From DASWTL01 sp036402155 (GTDB lineage Bacteria > Bacteroidota > Bacteroidia > Sphingobacteriales > Sphingobacteriaceae), in NCBI GenBank assembly GCA_036402155.1, contig DASWTL010000078.1:1-23498 (forward strand): a DNA stretch of 23,498 nucleotides, written 5' to 3'. This document shows, one piece after another, positions 15,169-22,667 of the stretch (the first letter of the stretch is position 1; every line of letters begins with the position of its first letter). The notes below the pieces were generated by a model. The model had not been told where the DNA came from, did not search any database, and was given only the letters and a program-made list of their open reading frames with translations. A program made the position numbers and the translations under genes.

Positions 15169-15729
15169 ATGGCAAAGGCATCTGAAGTTAAATCAGGAAA
15201 TATTTTACGCTACAACGGCGAGCTGGTAACAGTTGAAGAAATGGTGCACCGTACACCAGGTAAAGGAGGGGCTTTCTACCTGGGTAAATTCCGGAATATC
15301 AAAACCGGCAAAATTGTAGAGGCTCGTTTAGGCACTGACGAGCAGGTTCAAATTTGCCGTGTAGAGACCAATGATTATCAATATTTATATGAAGAAGGCG
15401 ATTATTTTGTAGTTATGGACAATGTAACTTATGATCAGTTCAATGTTCCAAAAGCGCTTTTCGGACCTGCTGCCAGATTTTTAAAAGAAGGTATGAATGT
15501 AATTGTTTCAGTAGAAAGTGAGGAGCCAATTATGGCTCAGGCGCCGAATTTTGTGGAACTTGAAATTACTTACACCGAACCGGCTGTTAAAGGCGATACC
15601 TCTTCCGGCGCTCAGAAAAATGCTACTACAGAAAACGGAGTTGAGTTAAAGGTGCCTTTGTTTGTAAATCAGGGAGATAAGATCAAAGTAGATACCCGTA
15701 CAGGAGAGTATATTGAGCGTGTGAAATAA
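15169..15729 (+). CDS. efp: Translation elongation factor P
   Basis: EF-P binds ribosomes stalled on polyproline stretches and promotes peptide-bond formation. The 186-residue protein has the three-domain beta layout of the family. The exposed loop reads TPGKGGAF (29-36), with Lys32 as the residue equivalent to the modified lysine of E. coli. The C-terminal domain ends with GDKIKVDTRTGEYIERVK, the standard ending. No EpmA/EpmB-type modification genes are in the window, so the modification state is unknown. A CDGSH protein gene follows 14 bases downstream, probably co-transcribed. The start ATG is preceded by A/T-rich sequence without a Shine-Dalgarno. Confidence 0.98.
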   Translation: MAKASEVKSGNILRYNGELVTVEEMVHRTPGKGGAFYLGKFRNIKTGKIVEARLGTDEQVQICRVETNDYQYLYEEGDYFVVMDNVTYDQFNVPKALFGPAARFLKEGMNVIVSVESEEPIMAQAPNFVELEITYTEPAVKGDTSSGAQKNATTENGVELKVPLFVNQGDKIKVDTRTGEYIERVK

Positions 15730-15743
15730 AATTTATAGAAAAA

Positions 15744-15968
15744 ATGGCAAGTACTAAACTCACAATAAACAATAACGGTTCGGTTAGAATTGAAGGCGAT
15801 TTTGAAATTGTTGACAAAGATGGGAATGTGTATGGCCTGCAAGGGCGGACTATCGTTTCTATTTGCCGTTGCGGACTTTCAAAGAACAAACCATTTTGTG
15901 ATGGCTCGCACAAGGGTCATTTTGAACATGAAGCCATAGCATTCGACCTGCCTCCAAAAAAAGTTTAA
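15744..15968 (+). CDS. CDGSH iron-sulfur domain protein
   Basis: This 74-residue cytoplasmic protein is a single CDGSH-type zinc-finger-like domain, expected to bind a redox-active 2Fe-2S cluster through three cysteines and one histidine. These are Cys41 and Cys43 in ICRCG, and Cys52 and His56 in FCDGSHKGHF. The N-terminal half forms a small beta structure. Partners and substrates are unknown for most bacterial members. It follows efp by 14 bases. A hairpin without a T tract at 15976-16013 lies after its stop. Confidence 0.93.
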   Translation: MASTKLTINNNGSVRIEGDFEIVDKDGNVYGLQGRTIVSICRCGLSKNKPFCDGSHKGHFEHEAIAFDLPPKKV

Positions 15969-15975
15969 GAAATAA

Positions 15976-16013
15976 ATATCATTCCCGGATCTATACTAAA
16001 TCCGGGATGATAT
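15976..16013. terminator. Hairpin between convergent genes, possible bidirectional terminator
   Basis: Arms 15976-15990 and 16000-16013 pair over 14 positions with one bulged A (core CCCGGAT/ATCCGGG). It stands between the CDGSH gene and the convergent HxlR gene. No clear T tract follows on either strand, so termination is likely but not certain. Confidence 0.6.
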
Positions 16014-16074
16014 TAAATGCGTTCAAAAACAGCTTCAGGTTGGCTTATTAGCTCCCAATAGTTCTTAAGTTAGT

Positions 16075-16410
16075 TTATGATTTCGATTTCTTCAATCGCT
16101 CCATATGCATTAATCCCCATTTTTCAATCTCCCTAAACATACTTTCCATAGATTTTCCATTCTCAGTCAGGCTGTACTCAACCGTTGGAGGTACAGTGGC
16201 AAAAATTTTGCGGCTAACTAACTGGTCAGCTTCAAGTGCTCTTAATTGAGTGGTGAGCATAGTTGGGGTAATACCCGCAATTTCTCTTTCCAATTCCTTA
16301 AATCTTTTGGGACTCTTTTTTATTAACGCATAAAGGATTGGAAGTTTCCACTTCCCCCCCATTAAATCTATTGAGAAGTCAATAGGACACATTTTATTTT
16401 GATCTTTCAT
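16075..16410 (-). CDS. HxlR-family winged-helix transcriptional regulator
   Basis: HxlR/DUF24 proteins are dimeric winged-helix regulators, several of which sense electrophiles or hypochlorite through a cysteine near the N-terminus. The 111-residue protein shows the family start CPIDFSIDLMGGKWKLPIL: Cys8 in the sensor position and GGKWK at 18-22. The winged helix follows (ITPTMLTTQLRALEADQLVSRK, about 47-68), then VEYSLTENG (77-85). It is divergent from a quinone-oxidoreductase-like gene 116 bases away. That arrangement is typical of a regulator controlling the neighbouring detoxification gene, and the spacer carries TACT/AGTA dyads. Confidence 0.93.
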   Translation of the reverse strand: MKDQNKMCPIDFSIDLMGGKWKLPILYALIKKSPKRFKELEREIAGITPTMLTTQLRALEADQLVSRKIFATVPPTVEYSLTENGKSMESMFREIEKWGLMHMERLKKSKS

Positions 16411-16433
16411 AAAAATATTATACTGATAATCAA

Positions 16434-16493
16434 ATTACTATAGTTTTTAATATTAATACACTTTTAGCATACTACTTGCAAAAGTATAGTAAT
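16434..16493. promoter_or_regulatory. Shared operator candidate of the HxlR/oxidoreductase pair
   Basis: A perfect 9-bp inverted repeat, ATTACTATA (16434-16442) and TATAGTAAT (16485-16493), brackets the middle of the intergenic region. A tighter dyad, TACTT-GCAA-AAGTA (16473-16486), lies inside it and overlaps the -33 element of the oxidoreductase promoter. TACT...AGTA dyads are the kind of site I recall for YodB-like HxlR proteins. Confidence 0.55.
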
Positions 16494-16506
16494 GGTTCTA
16501 GATTTG
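16476..16506 (+). promoter_or_regulatory. Promoter of the quinone-oxidoreductase-like gene
   Basis: TTG (16476-16478), 20 bases, then TAGATTTG (16499-16506) is a good match to the Bacteroidota promoter. The ATG follows 20 bases later. Both operator candidates overlap or lie between the two elements, so regulator binding should block it. Confidence 0.7.
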
Positions 16507-16526
16507 AAAACAAATTTTGAATTGTT

Positions 16527-17492
16527 ATGAAAAGTATCAGAATTAACTCATATGGACCGGCTGAAAACCTGGAGGTGGTAGAGGCTCCAGTACCCGGCTT
16601 TAATCAAAACGAAATACTTGTTAAGGTACATGCCGCAGCTGTTAATCATATTGATGAATTAAAAGCTTCAGGCCAGATAAAGCATATTTATCCCCTCACA
16701 TTCCCATGGACACCAGGGTGTGACTTTTCAGGGATTATTCAAGCTACAGGATCAGCAGTACATGGGTTTGCTCCTGGTGATGAAGTTTATGGTAGTAACA
16801 CCAATGGTGGAGCATATGCAGAATACATTGTAGTTACCCCGGAAATGATCGCTAAAAAACCTACAACCTTATCGTTCATTGAGGCTGCCTCTGTTCCGAT
16901 GGCAGCAGAAACAGCAAACCAGGCTTTATTTAATTATGCCCATCTTACATCCGGGCAAAAGATACTTATACATGGGGCAGCAGGTGCTGTAGGATCGTAT
17001 GCTGTACAATTAGCACATCAGGCCGGGGGCTATGTCATTGGCACTGCTTCATCGGCACATCATGAGTATTTAAAATTGCTTGGTGCTGATGAGGTAATTG
17101 ATTACACAACTCCTTTTGAGAAGGTAGTACAAAATACCGATATTGTTTTTGATTTGGTTGGAGGTGAAGTACAGGAAAAATCCTTTGGGATCATAAAAGA
17201 AGGTGGTATTTTAATTGCTGTTAACCAACCTCCATCATTGGAAGCAGCAAAAGAGCATGGGATAACAGCTGTTTTCATGCATGCAAAGCCTACCAATTCC
17301 GGACTTACAAAAATTGCCTTTCTAATAGATGAAGGGAAATTAAAGACTAATATTGCCCATGTTTATGGCTTAGAAGACATTGTGCAGGCATGGATTAATA
17401 TTTCATCTAATCTGGCCAATAATAAACTTCCAGCAGATTTTATCAATGCCAATTACAGGAAAAGGCATGGAAAGCATGTTATTCAGATATGA
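16527..17492 (+). CDS. NADP-dependent quinone-oxidoreductase-like MDR enzyme
   Basis: This 321-residue protein belongs to the medium-chain dehydrogenase/reductase superfamily, in the zinc-independent quinone-oxidoreductase branch. It has the GroES-like N-terminal domain with KVHAAAVNHIDELKASG (about 33-49) and PGCDFSG (63-69), then GDEVYG (84-89). The cofactor motif HGAAGAVGSYAVQLA (149-163) carries the AAGAVG form typical of NADPH-dependent QOR enzymes. The catalytic-zinc ligands of alcohol dehydrogenases are absent. Likely substrates are quinones or other reactive carbonyl or alkene compounds. The divergent HxlR regulator fits an electrophile-response role. The precise substrate is not predictable. 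Confidence 0.92.
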   Translation: MKSIRINSYGPAENLEVVEAPVPGFNQNEILVKVHAAAVNHIDELKASGQIKHIYPLTFPWTPGCDFSGIIQATGSAVHGFAPGDEVYGSNTNGGAYAEYIVVTPEMIAKKPTTLSFIEAASVPMAAETANQALFNYAHLTSGQKILIHGAAGAVGSYAVQLAHQAGGYVIGTASSAHHEYLKLLGADEVIDYTTPFEKVVQNTDIVFDLVGGEVQEKSFGIIKEGGILIAVNQPPSLEAAKEHGITAVFMHAKPTNSGLTKIAFLIDEGKLKTNIAHVYGLEDIVQAWINISSNLANNKLPADFINANYRKRHGKHVIQI

Positions 17493-17506
17493 ATTACAAA
17501 AACGAG

Positions 17507-17734
17507 TTACAGGTAATGACTCTCTATTTTAGATGCCAGGAAGTCCAGTTCATCATCAGTTAATCCCGCATCTCCACAGGTCTCCCATATATCTGTGCCG
17601 TCTTTACGCATTTGGATCCTGCATACTTCGTTTCCATCTATTAAAATTATAAAGGTATCATCCTTTTGAGGGATGATACTATAACGATATTGTTGCTTCC
17701 CAAGCGGAGCAAATTTGATTTCTAAGCTTTCCAT
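17507..17734 (-). CDS. Small conserved-looking protein of unknown function
   Basis: I do not recognise this 75-residue acidic protein. It begins MESLEIKFAPLGKQQYRYSI. The first two thirds look like alternating beta strands (YSIIPQ, TFIILIDG, EVCRIQMR), followed by DIWETCGDAGLTDDELDFLA and a final helix. There is no signal peptide or membrane segment. It is convergent with the oxidoreductase gene, 14 bases tail to tail. The coding look is good: a plausible amino-acid pattern and an ATG start. No terminator is visible after it. Confidence 0.7.
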   Translation of the reverse strand: MESLEIKFAPLGKQQYRYSIIPQKDDTFIILIDGNEVCRIQMRKDGTDIWETCGDAGLTDDELDFLASKIESHYL

Positions 17735-17824
17735 ATTTCTGGCATGGGTTAAACAAATAACGCTGAATGTTGCCGAATAGTTCTTTATTGAAGATCGTGA
17801 TAAAAATCCCAGTTAATGGAACAT

Positions 17825-17856
17825 AAAAAAAGAGCACTGTATATAACAATGCTCTT
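17825..17856 (-). terminator. Rho-independent terminator of the 53-codon gene
   Basis: On the minus strand, AAGAGCA (17856-17850) pairs with TGCTCTT (17836-17830). Four more inner pairs include one G-U, and the stem is followed by a T tract (A at 17825-17831). It lies 27 bases after the stop of the small reading frame at 17883-18044. Confidence 0.85.
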
Positions 17857-17882
17857 ACTTCTTAAATAGGATGTATGATAGA

Positions 17883-18044
17883 TCAGGCAACCAGATGATT
17901 ATTCTGGAATTTGCGCTGGTTGTTGCACAGAAAACGTCCTTTAGTTAATTTGAAAACATTTAAGTCCTCAATTAAAATATCTTTTAATGCTTCATCAAAA
18001 TTATTGCTGATATCAGCTGGTTGTTGACTTTTTATTGCTTCCAT
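17883..18044 (-). CDS. Probable small protein of 53 residues, function unknown
   Basis: A short reading frame with ATG at 18044 and TGA at 17885-17883 encodes 53 residues starting MEAIKSQQPADISNNFDEAL and ending CNNQRKFQNNHLVA. The first half is acidic and amphipathic (FDEALKDILIEDLNVF). The second half is basic, with a single Cys40. It has no signal peptide or membrane segment. Independent support is the strong terminator 27 bases downstream on the same strand, with no other gene there to use it. The acidic helical start followed by a basic polar tail could be a leader-core peptide or a small regulator, but I see no modification enzyme nearby. Confidence 0.55.
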   Translation of the reverse strand: MEAIKSQQPADISNNFDEALKDILIEDLNVFKLTKGRFLCNNQRKFQNNHLVA

Positions 18045-18230
18045 GATTCAGTTGATTTAAGTTGTATAAGTGTATTCCACAATTATGCCAACCGGGGATA
18101 ACCCTCAAAAACAGCCTTTTCTGCAATATAATTGTATTTAGTTTAGGACATCCCGAAGACATATCCATAATTCAGGGGACACTTTTCATCAATGGTTGAT
18201 TAAAGCCCATGGCATAGAGAGACTATTAAA

Positions 18231-18296
18231 TCCTGGTTTTTAGATTTATACTGTAGCGTTTTTGATATCAATCTCGTTTTATACTAAAAACCAGGA
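18231..18296 (+). repeat. 13-bp perfect inverted repeat in the leader of the lipoprotein gene
   Basis: TCCTGGTTTTTAG (18231-18243) and CTAAAAACCAGGA (18284-18296) are exact complements, separated by 40 bases and ending 21 bases before the ATG at 18318. If transcribed they would form a long-looped hairpin next to the start. If not, they could be a split operator. Otherwise the stretch 18045-18317 shows no gene. Confidence 0.75.
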
Positions 18297-18317
18297 ATAA
18301 ATTTTAAAACAACCATT

Positions 18318-18821
18318 ATGAAAATTCAATTATCAACCATTAAAACCCCATTCCTCCTTTTCTCGTTATTATTGGCTTTTTCGCTTACCTCATGTGAAAA
18401 ATCAGGAACAGATGACCAGGCTGAACAGGTTCTGGATGTTAACTTATTAAAAAGCGCTGGTAAATATTCTGACGTAATAGCCAAAAGAGAATCTGGCTCT
18501 GAGCAAACCTTTGTGATAGAAGATGTAAAAAGAGAAGGTGAATACTTGAAAATTAAAGTAAAGGGAGGGTGCTCTGCAGATGCATTTAAAATTATCTGGG
18601 ATGGTTCAATTATGCTGTCTCATCCTGCCCAGGTTAGGCTGGTATTAACTCATGAATCAGATAATGATGACTGCAGCCCCACCAATGAATTTACAGTATC
18701 AATTAATCTGGCAAAAATTATAGGGTTACAAAATCAATCCGATTTCATATTTCATATTGCCAATGGTTCGATAAAAGAAGACAAATCGTTGAATCCAAAT
18801 GGCAGTGTCTCTTCAAATTAG
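18318..18821 (+). CDS. Predicted lipoprotein of unknown function
   Basis: This 167-residue protein begins with a lipoprotein signal: a charged start, a hydrophobic core (PFLLFSLLLAFS) and lipobox LTSC with Cys26. Glu-Lys-Ser after the Cys suggests an envelope location, and the charged linker SGTDDQAEQ follows. The mature part looks beta-rich (QTFVIEDVKREGEYLKIKVK, VRLVLTHES, EFTVSINL) and has two more cysteines (about 94 and 117) that could form a disulfide. I do not recognise the family. It stands alone, with an inverted repeat upstream and a strong terminator downstream. Confidence 0.85.
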   Translation: MKIQLSTIKTPFLLFSLLLAFSLTSCEKSGTDDQAEQVLDVNLLKSAGKYSDVIAKRESGSEQTFVIEDVKREGEYLKIKVKGGCSADAFKIIWDGSIMLSHPAQVRLVLTHESDNDDCSPTNEFTVSINLAKIIGLQNQSDFIFHIANGSIKEDKSLNPNGSVSSN

Positions 18822-18881
18822 TTAGCTATAAAACCAGGAAGGCAGTAGCAGTATTATATCTGATTTATATTTTAAGCTCTT

Positions 18882-18917
18882 AAAAAGCGAAGCAACTTTA
18901 ATGGTTCTTCGCTTTTT
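18882..18917 (+). terminator. Terminator of the lipoprotein gene
   Basis: Perfect 11-bp stem AAAAAGCGAAG (18882-18892) with CTTCGCTTTTT (18907-18917), then CAATTTTTT. The arms carry A and T tracts on both sides, so it could work in both directions. The rest of the gap to 19138 shows no gene. Confidence 0.9.
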
Positions 18918-19138
18918 CAATTTTTTAACCTCTTATTTCACCGTGTCTCGCGGTTTGACCAGCATTCACCCTCCTGTAGATTCCAGCCATTTATGACGCC
19001 AGTCGCCATTAATAAAGCGTATTCAAAAACGATACTATATCATTAAAAATACCTTTACTTCAAACGTACTGACCATAACTAAATAAATTTAAGACAAAAA
19101 ACCATTATTAACGGTAACTGTTCTTCAGAAAAAACCTT

Positions 19139-19351
19139 ATGAGTAAGCAAAGTAAAAAATCCGAAGATCTATTACCAAAAGATTCAAAAAGAAAAAAGAT
19201 CAAACATCCTGAAGACGATTCAGAGGCTGTTCTACATAAAAAAGACACGGTTTATTTAAAAAAGGATGCAGATTTCAAGAATATTGCTAAAAAGAAAGAA
19301 AACCAGGAGCAGCCTGTATACCCAATAAAAACACCGCCTAAAGATGTATAA
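19139..19351 (+). CDS. Lysine-rich 70-residue protein of unknown function
   Basis: The reading frame encodes 70 residues, very rich in Lys, Asp and Glu (SKRKKIKHPEDDSEAV, YLKKDADFKNIAKKKENQEQ) and ending PVYPIKTPPKDV. It has no hydrophobic core, signal or membrane segment and is probably disordered or helical. The start ATG follows an A-rich stretch (AGAAAAAACCTT). It is convergent with the topoisomerase gene 37 bases away. A nucleic-acid-associated role is compatible with the charge but not shown. Low complexity makes the coding call less secure. Confidence 0.6.
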   Translation: MSKQSKKSEDLLPKDSKRKKIKHPEDDSEAVLHKKDTVYLKKDADFKNIAKKKENQEQPVYPIKTPPKDV

Positions 19352-19388
19352 AAGTTAATTTCAGGATTCAATTATAAAAGGCGCTCTG

Positions 19389-20462
19389 TTATGCCGCTTT
19401 TGCCTGTTCTTCTTTTTTACGGCGCTGATCCTTCAAAAATTTCAGCAACACCTTTTCGTCATGATTTAATCCCTTATCTGCCACTACATCCCGGCTCTTT
19501 GCTATCCGCTTAAGATACGGAAGCAGATCACCATTTTCATAAGCATCAAGAAGTGCAGGAAAAACATATGATTTCTTACATATCGCTCGGGTGTTCCCAA
19601 GTTTTGCCGCAACTGCATCCAACGATGCAACTACGATTTTCTTCCTCTTGATTTCGTTTTCAGGAAATTCATATGATGCCAGATTTCGGAGCATTTCGAG
19701 TGTACCGGCCCATGTTCTGAAATCCTTAGCTGTAAAATCACAACAGGTTACTTCTTTAATATATCTGTTAATCTGCCCTGAATCAATTGATTTTCTTTCA
19801 CCATTTGCTGTATAGTACTGAAAAAGTTCCTGACCCGGAATATCCTTACACCTTTTAACTAACCGGGCAAGACTCTTATCAGTAAGTTCTATTTCCTGAT
19901 ACACCCCTTTTTTTCCTTTAAAAGCCAGTTTCATGGTATTACCATTAATTTGAATGTGCTTATTCCTAAGGGTTGTTAATCCGTATGAACCATAAAGCTG
20001 CTTGTAAGCTTCATTACCCACCCTGATGAGTGTTTTTTGCATCATATTAACTGATATGGCCAGCACTTTCCGTTCATCCATTAATTTTCTGCGGATATCT
20101 TTAATTATGTTTTTTCTAAACTCGGGAAGCTTCTCTCCAAACTCAAGAAGCCTGAAATATTTTGTCTCATTTCTTGTCCTGCTCCATTCATTATGATATC
20201 GGTACTGTTTCCGTCCGGCCTGATCAATACCGGTTGCCTGTAAATGAGCATTTGCCTTTGGGGCGATCCATACATTCATCCATGCAGGAGGAATAACCAA
20301 TTTTTTAATACGATCAAGGGTGTTTTTATTAGTGATCAATTTACCCTCTTTGTCAAAATACCGGAAAGATCCATTTTTTCCACGGCGGGAAATACCAGGA
20401 ACAGAATCTTCTGTATACACTAATCCGGCTTCATTCAGCAAATCTTCATATTCTGAATCCAT
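19389..20462 (-). CDS. DNA topoisomerase IB (poxvirus-type)
   Basis: Type IB topoisomerases relax supercoils by nicking one strand through a 3'-phosphotyrosine link. This 357-residue protein has the bacterial/poxvirus-type two-domain layout. The N-terminal domain contains GNGSFRYFDKEG-like DNA-contact sequence (about 29-40) and VIPPAWMNVWI (56-66), and the catalytic domain follows. Active-site residues can be placed at Arg147 in LIRVGNE, a Lys in FKGKKG (182-185), Arg249 in KDFRTWAGT, Asn290 (His or Asn in the family) and nucleophile Tyr299 in KKSYVFP. A C-terminal basic tail follows. It is monocistronic, convergent with the lysine-rich gene. Confidence 0.95.
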   Translation of the reverse strand: MDSEYEDLLNEAGLVYTEDSVPGISRRGKNGSFRYFDKEGKLITNKNTLDRIKKLVIPPAWMNVWIAPKANAHLQATGIDQAGRKQYRYHNEWSRTRNETKYFRLLEFGEKLPEFRKNIIKDIRRKLMDERKVLAISVNMMQKTLIRVGNEAYKQLYGSYGLTTLRNKHIQINGNTMKLAFKGKKGVYQEIELTDKSLARLVKRCKDIPGQELFQYYTANGERKSIDSGQINRYIKEVTCCDFTAKDFRTWAGTLEMLRNLASYEFPENEIKRKKIVVASLDAVAAKLGNTRAICKKSYVFPALLDAYENGDLLPYLKRIAKSRDVVADKGLNHDEKVLLKFLKDQRRKKEEQAKAA

Positions 20463-20526
20463 AATTTGTAAAGCTTCAGAATACTTAAAATGTTTATCCG
20501 GTTTAGGAAAATGAATAAAAACTCAC

Positions 20527-20555
20527 AAAAAAGCCCTGATTTATTAGGTCAGGGC
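20527..20555 (-). terminator. Terminator of the PapD-like chaperone gene
   Basis: GCCCTGA (20533-20539) pairs with TCAGGGC (20549-20555) around a 9-base loop. On the minus strand it is followed by a T tract (A6 at 20527-20532). It lies 23 bases beyond the chaperone stop codon. Confidence 0.85.
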
Positions 20556-20578
20556 AGGTTCTTGTAATGCGGGAAGAG

Positions 20579-21397
20579 TTATTTTATTTCCACTGAACTT
20601 TCGATGGCTTCCAAAGGCATATCCGGATCATATTCAAGAATGGCCAGCATGGAGTACTTTCCTTTAGGCACAGTTGCCGGAATCTCTAACTTAACTATCC
20701 TTTTCCCCTCCGGAAAAACTGGAAACTCTGTTTCATCGAGTTTAATTTCTTCGCCATTAGCCAGATTGGTTAATAAAAGACGGGCTTTACATTCAAGCAT
20801 TGCCAATCCTGTATTTACCAGACTAAAATTGTATATGTTTTTTTGAACCTTATCAGCCTCTAATGATATTGCACGAGCCTCTTTCTTATTGAGTGCGAGC
20901 GGAGTTTGATAAACATGTATTCCTATTCTGTATACCTCGCGAATGGTTGCTTTCATTTTAGCCCCCTTAGCATCGTCCCCTGTTTGCTCCAGAACATTTT
21001 GAATGAATATCATAGACCATTTCATTTCGTTGGCGGTCTTGGGATCTGAAGGAGCGGTTAAGGTAACACGAACATCCCGGGATTTTTGTGGCTCAATCTC
21101 TACAACAGAATTATCAAAAGAGATCCATTTGGAACACGACCGATCAATTGTTCCGGGTTGAAAATATTTATGGCCGCCAATGCTGTCTCTCAACCAGTCA
21201 CCAAGCGTTAATTGATAATTTTGTTTCTTGTCCGAAAGGTTGGTTATAGTGATTATCTGTGTAGAAATCCCCCCTGGATTTACATTAAAGCTTAAGATGG
21301 TTGGATTTACATTGATCCGCTGAGCCATTATCGAATGAGATAATAAGACTAAACAGAATATAGATAAAAACGCAACGCTCTTTTTAAATTTCTTCAT
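20579..21397 (-). CDS. PapD-like periplasmic chaperone
   Basis: Fimbrial chaperones hold pilus subunits in the periplasm by donating a beta strand. This 272-residue protein has a signal peptide (hydrophobic 8-24, cleavage likely after AMA25) and two immunoglobulin-like domains. The first starts INVNPTILSFNVNPGG with ITNLSDKKQNYQL, and SRDVRVTLTAP is the strand before the inter-domain part. The second covers about 155-272, with NIYNFSLVNTG and a conserved-looking final strand. The pattern fits Bacteroidota PapD-like proteins better than classical enterobacterial ones. It diverges from a run of secreted beta-rich proteins that may be its clients. No usher gene is seen. Confidence 0.8.
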   Translation of the reverse strand: MKKFKKSVAFLSIFCLVLLSHSIMAQRINVNPTILSFNVNPGGISTQIITITNLSDKKQNYQLTLGDWLRDSIGGHKYFQPGTIDRSCSKWISFDNSVVEIEPQKSRDVRVTLTAPSDPKTANEMKWSMIFIQNVLEQTGDDAKGAKMKATIREVYRIGIHVYQTPLALNKKEARAISLEADKVQKNIYNFSLVNTGLAMLECKARLLLTNLANGEEIKLDETEFPVFPEGKRIVKLEIPATVPKGKYSMLAILEYDPDMPLEAIESSVEIK

Positions 21398-21446
21398 CTG
21401 ATATTGAATACAAGCACAAGTTACTAAGTTAACTGCTTTATTTTAA

Positions 21447-21476
21447 AAAAATTACTTTAGTGAAATATTTTTACAA
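21447..21476 (-). promoter_or_regulatory. Candidate promoter of the chaperone gene
   Basis: Minus strand TTG (21476-21474), 19 bases, then TAATTTTT (21454-21447), one base off TAnnTTTG. It stands 49 bases before the ATG at 21397. No sigma-54 match is seen in this direction. Confidence 0.4.
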
Positions 21477-21535
21477 TATTTCTAAACATATTACGTAGTT
21501 AGGTGTATCATCCCCGATATGAAGGATAAAATTTA

Positions 21536-21552
21536 CTGGCACCGAGTTTGTT
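21536..21552 (+). promoter_or_regulatory. Sigma-54 (RpoN) promoter candidate of the secreted-protein operon
   Basis: CTGGCACCGAGTTTGTT compares with the consensus YTGGCACG-N4-TTGCW: the whole -24 element YTGGCAC and the TTG of the -12 element are present, 12 bases apart G to G. The -12 C is T here. The predicted start is about 21563, 54 bases before the GTG start codon. Confidence 0.6.
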
Positions 21553-21616
21553 TTATCAATTTGATTAAGTATATATGATGTAGTTTTAAATTCACCATCC
21601 CAATAATCTATAAAGT

Positions 21617-22120
21617 GTGAAGAATATTTACTTGTTATTTTTAATTGTTTTTGGTTTTAACATCCCGGTTTTTGCTCAGGTTGAGCCTCCTTTACCTTCC
21701 CCTTGCTATAGTTATGGCCCGGGGGCAAAAAACAATATGACCGTAACCGGATCAACAACATTCACTTTTAACAGCATAGCAGATTTCGAATCGCCGCAGT
21801 CATCAAATACCATAACAGTTAATGTTGAGTCTACTTTAGGTTACAGGCTATATATAGCAGGGGTAGTAACGGCAGTAAGTGCATCCTCGACGAATGATCC
21901 TATACCGGTAAATGCATTTTCAATCTCCTCAACCAATCGCGGCACCTCTCCTGCTTCTGTTACGCTGTCAGAATCTTATATGGAAGTGGCATATCAAGGT
22001 ACTAAAACTTCCGGAACTACCCACGTTTTAACAATTACCCGAAATGCATTAAATGACTATAAGCAAGCACCAGGCACCCATACGCTAACATTGCACATTC
22101 GATATTGCCAATTTTTATGA
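21617..22120 (+). CDS. Secreted beta-rich protein, putative fibre/coat subunit 1
   Basis: This 167-residue protein has a clear signal peptide (MKNIYLLFLIVFGFNIPVFA, cleavage before Gln21). The mature part is rich in Thr, Ser, Asn and Val in alternating beta patterns and has Cys30 and Cys164, which could close a disulfide between the ends. The stretch TFTFNSIADFE (about 48-58), then TITVNVESTLGYRLYI (about 65-80), weakly resembles the motif shared more clearly by the three following proteins. The C-terminal strand GTHTLTLHIRY is of the alternating type used in strand donation. The start is GTG. Its last bases overlap the next gene as ATGA. Confidence 0.75.
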   Translation: MKNIYLLFLIVFGFNIPVFAQVEPPLPSPCYSYGPGAKNNMTVTGSTTFTFNSIADFESPQSSNTITVNVESTLGYRLYIAGVVTAVSASSTNDPIPVNAFSISSTNRGTSPASVTLSESYMEVAYQGTKTSGTTHVLTITRNALNDYKQAPGTHTLTLHIRYCQFL

Positions 22121-22623
22121 GCCGGAGCATGAAATATATCGTCTTTTTAATACTCCTTTGGGGATCAGATGGTCTGGCTCAAACCAGATATTTAATGAAA
22201 ACAGTTGATATTGTCATTCCCACGGTATTGGATCTGCAAATTACAACCGGGGCTAATCCAATAGTAGATTTTAACGAGACTGGCAAGATTGATGCAGGAA
22301 TAGAACTTCAATCTGCCACCTCCATCACTTACCGGTCAAACAAAGCGTGGTTTATAACCATTCAGGCTGCCAATGCTAATTTTTCCGGCGGATTGGCTGG
22401 CACACCAATGCCGGCATCTGTTATTGGCTATCGATTAAGCGGCACCGGGAATAATTATACTGCACTAACAGCAACAGCTCAGCCTCTGGTAGCTACAACA
22501 TCATCAAAAAATGTTCGTGGAACTGGTTCTTATAGTCTGGATTTCCGGATTGACCCTGGCTATATTTACCCACCTGCTCAGGATTATACACTACAGATAA
22601 TATACACTATCAGTAACTTATAA
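22117..22623 (+). CDS. Secreted beta-rich protein, putative fibre/coat subunit 2
   Basis: I place the start at 22117, where ATGA overlaps the stop of the preceding gene. The ATG at 22129 is also possible, and an upstream ATG at 22105 is less likely. The 168-residue product has a signal peptide (cleavage after GLA21), then VDFNETGKIDAGIELQSA (50-67) and TYRSNKAWFITI (71-82). These match the fourth protein closely (FDFNSIAKIDEGIETQNA and TYKSNKPWF). It is Cys-free, Thr/Ala/Ser-rich and ends with YTLQIIYTIS, an alternating C-terminal strand. I do not recognise a named family. It is probably translated together with the preceding gene. Confidence 0.78.
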   Translation: MSRSMKYIVFLILLWGSDGLAQTRYLMKTVDIVIPTVLDLQITTGANPIVDFNETGKIDAGIELQSATSITYRSNKAWFITIQAANANFSGGLAGTPMPASVIGYRLSGTGNNYTALTATAQPLVATTSSKNVRGTGSYSLDFRIDPGYIYPPAQDYTLQIIYTISNL

Positions 22624-22667
22624 AAATTATAAGTAACTATTTATTATAAGCCTCCGTAAACACGGGG

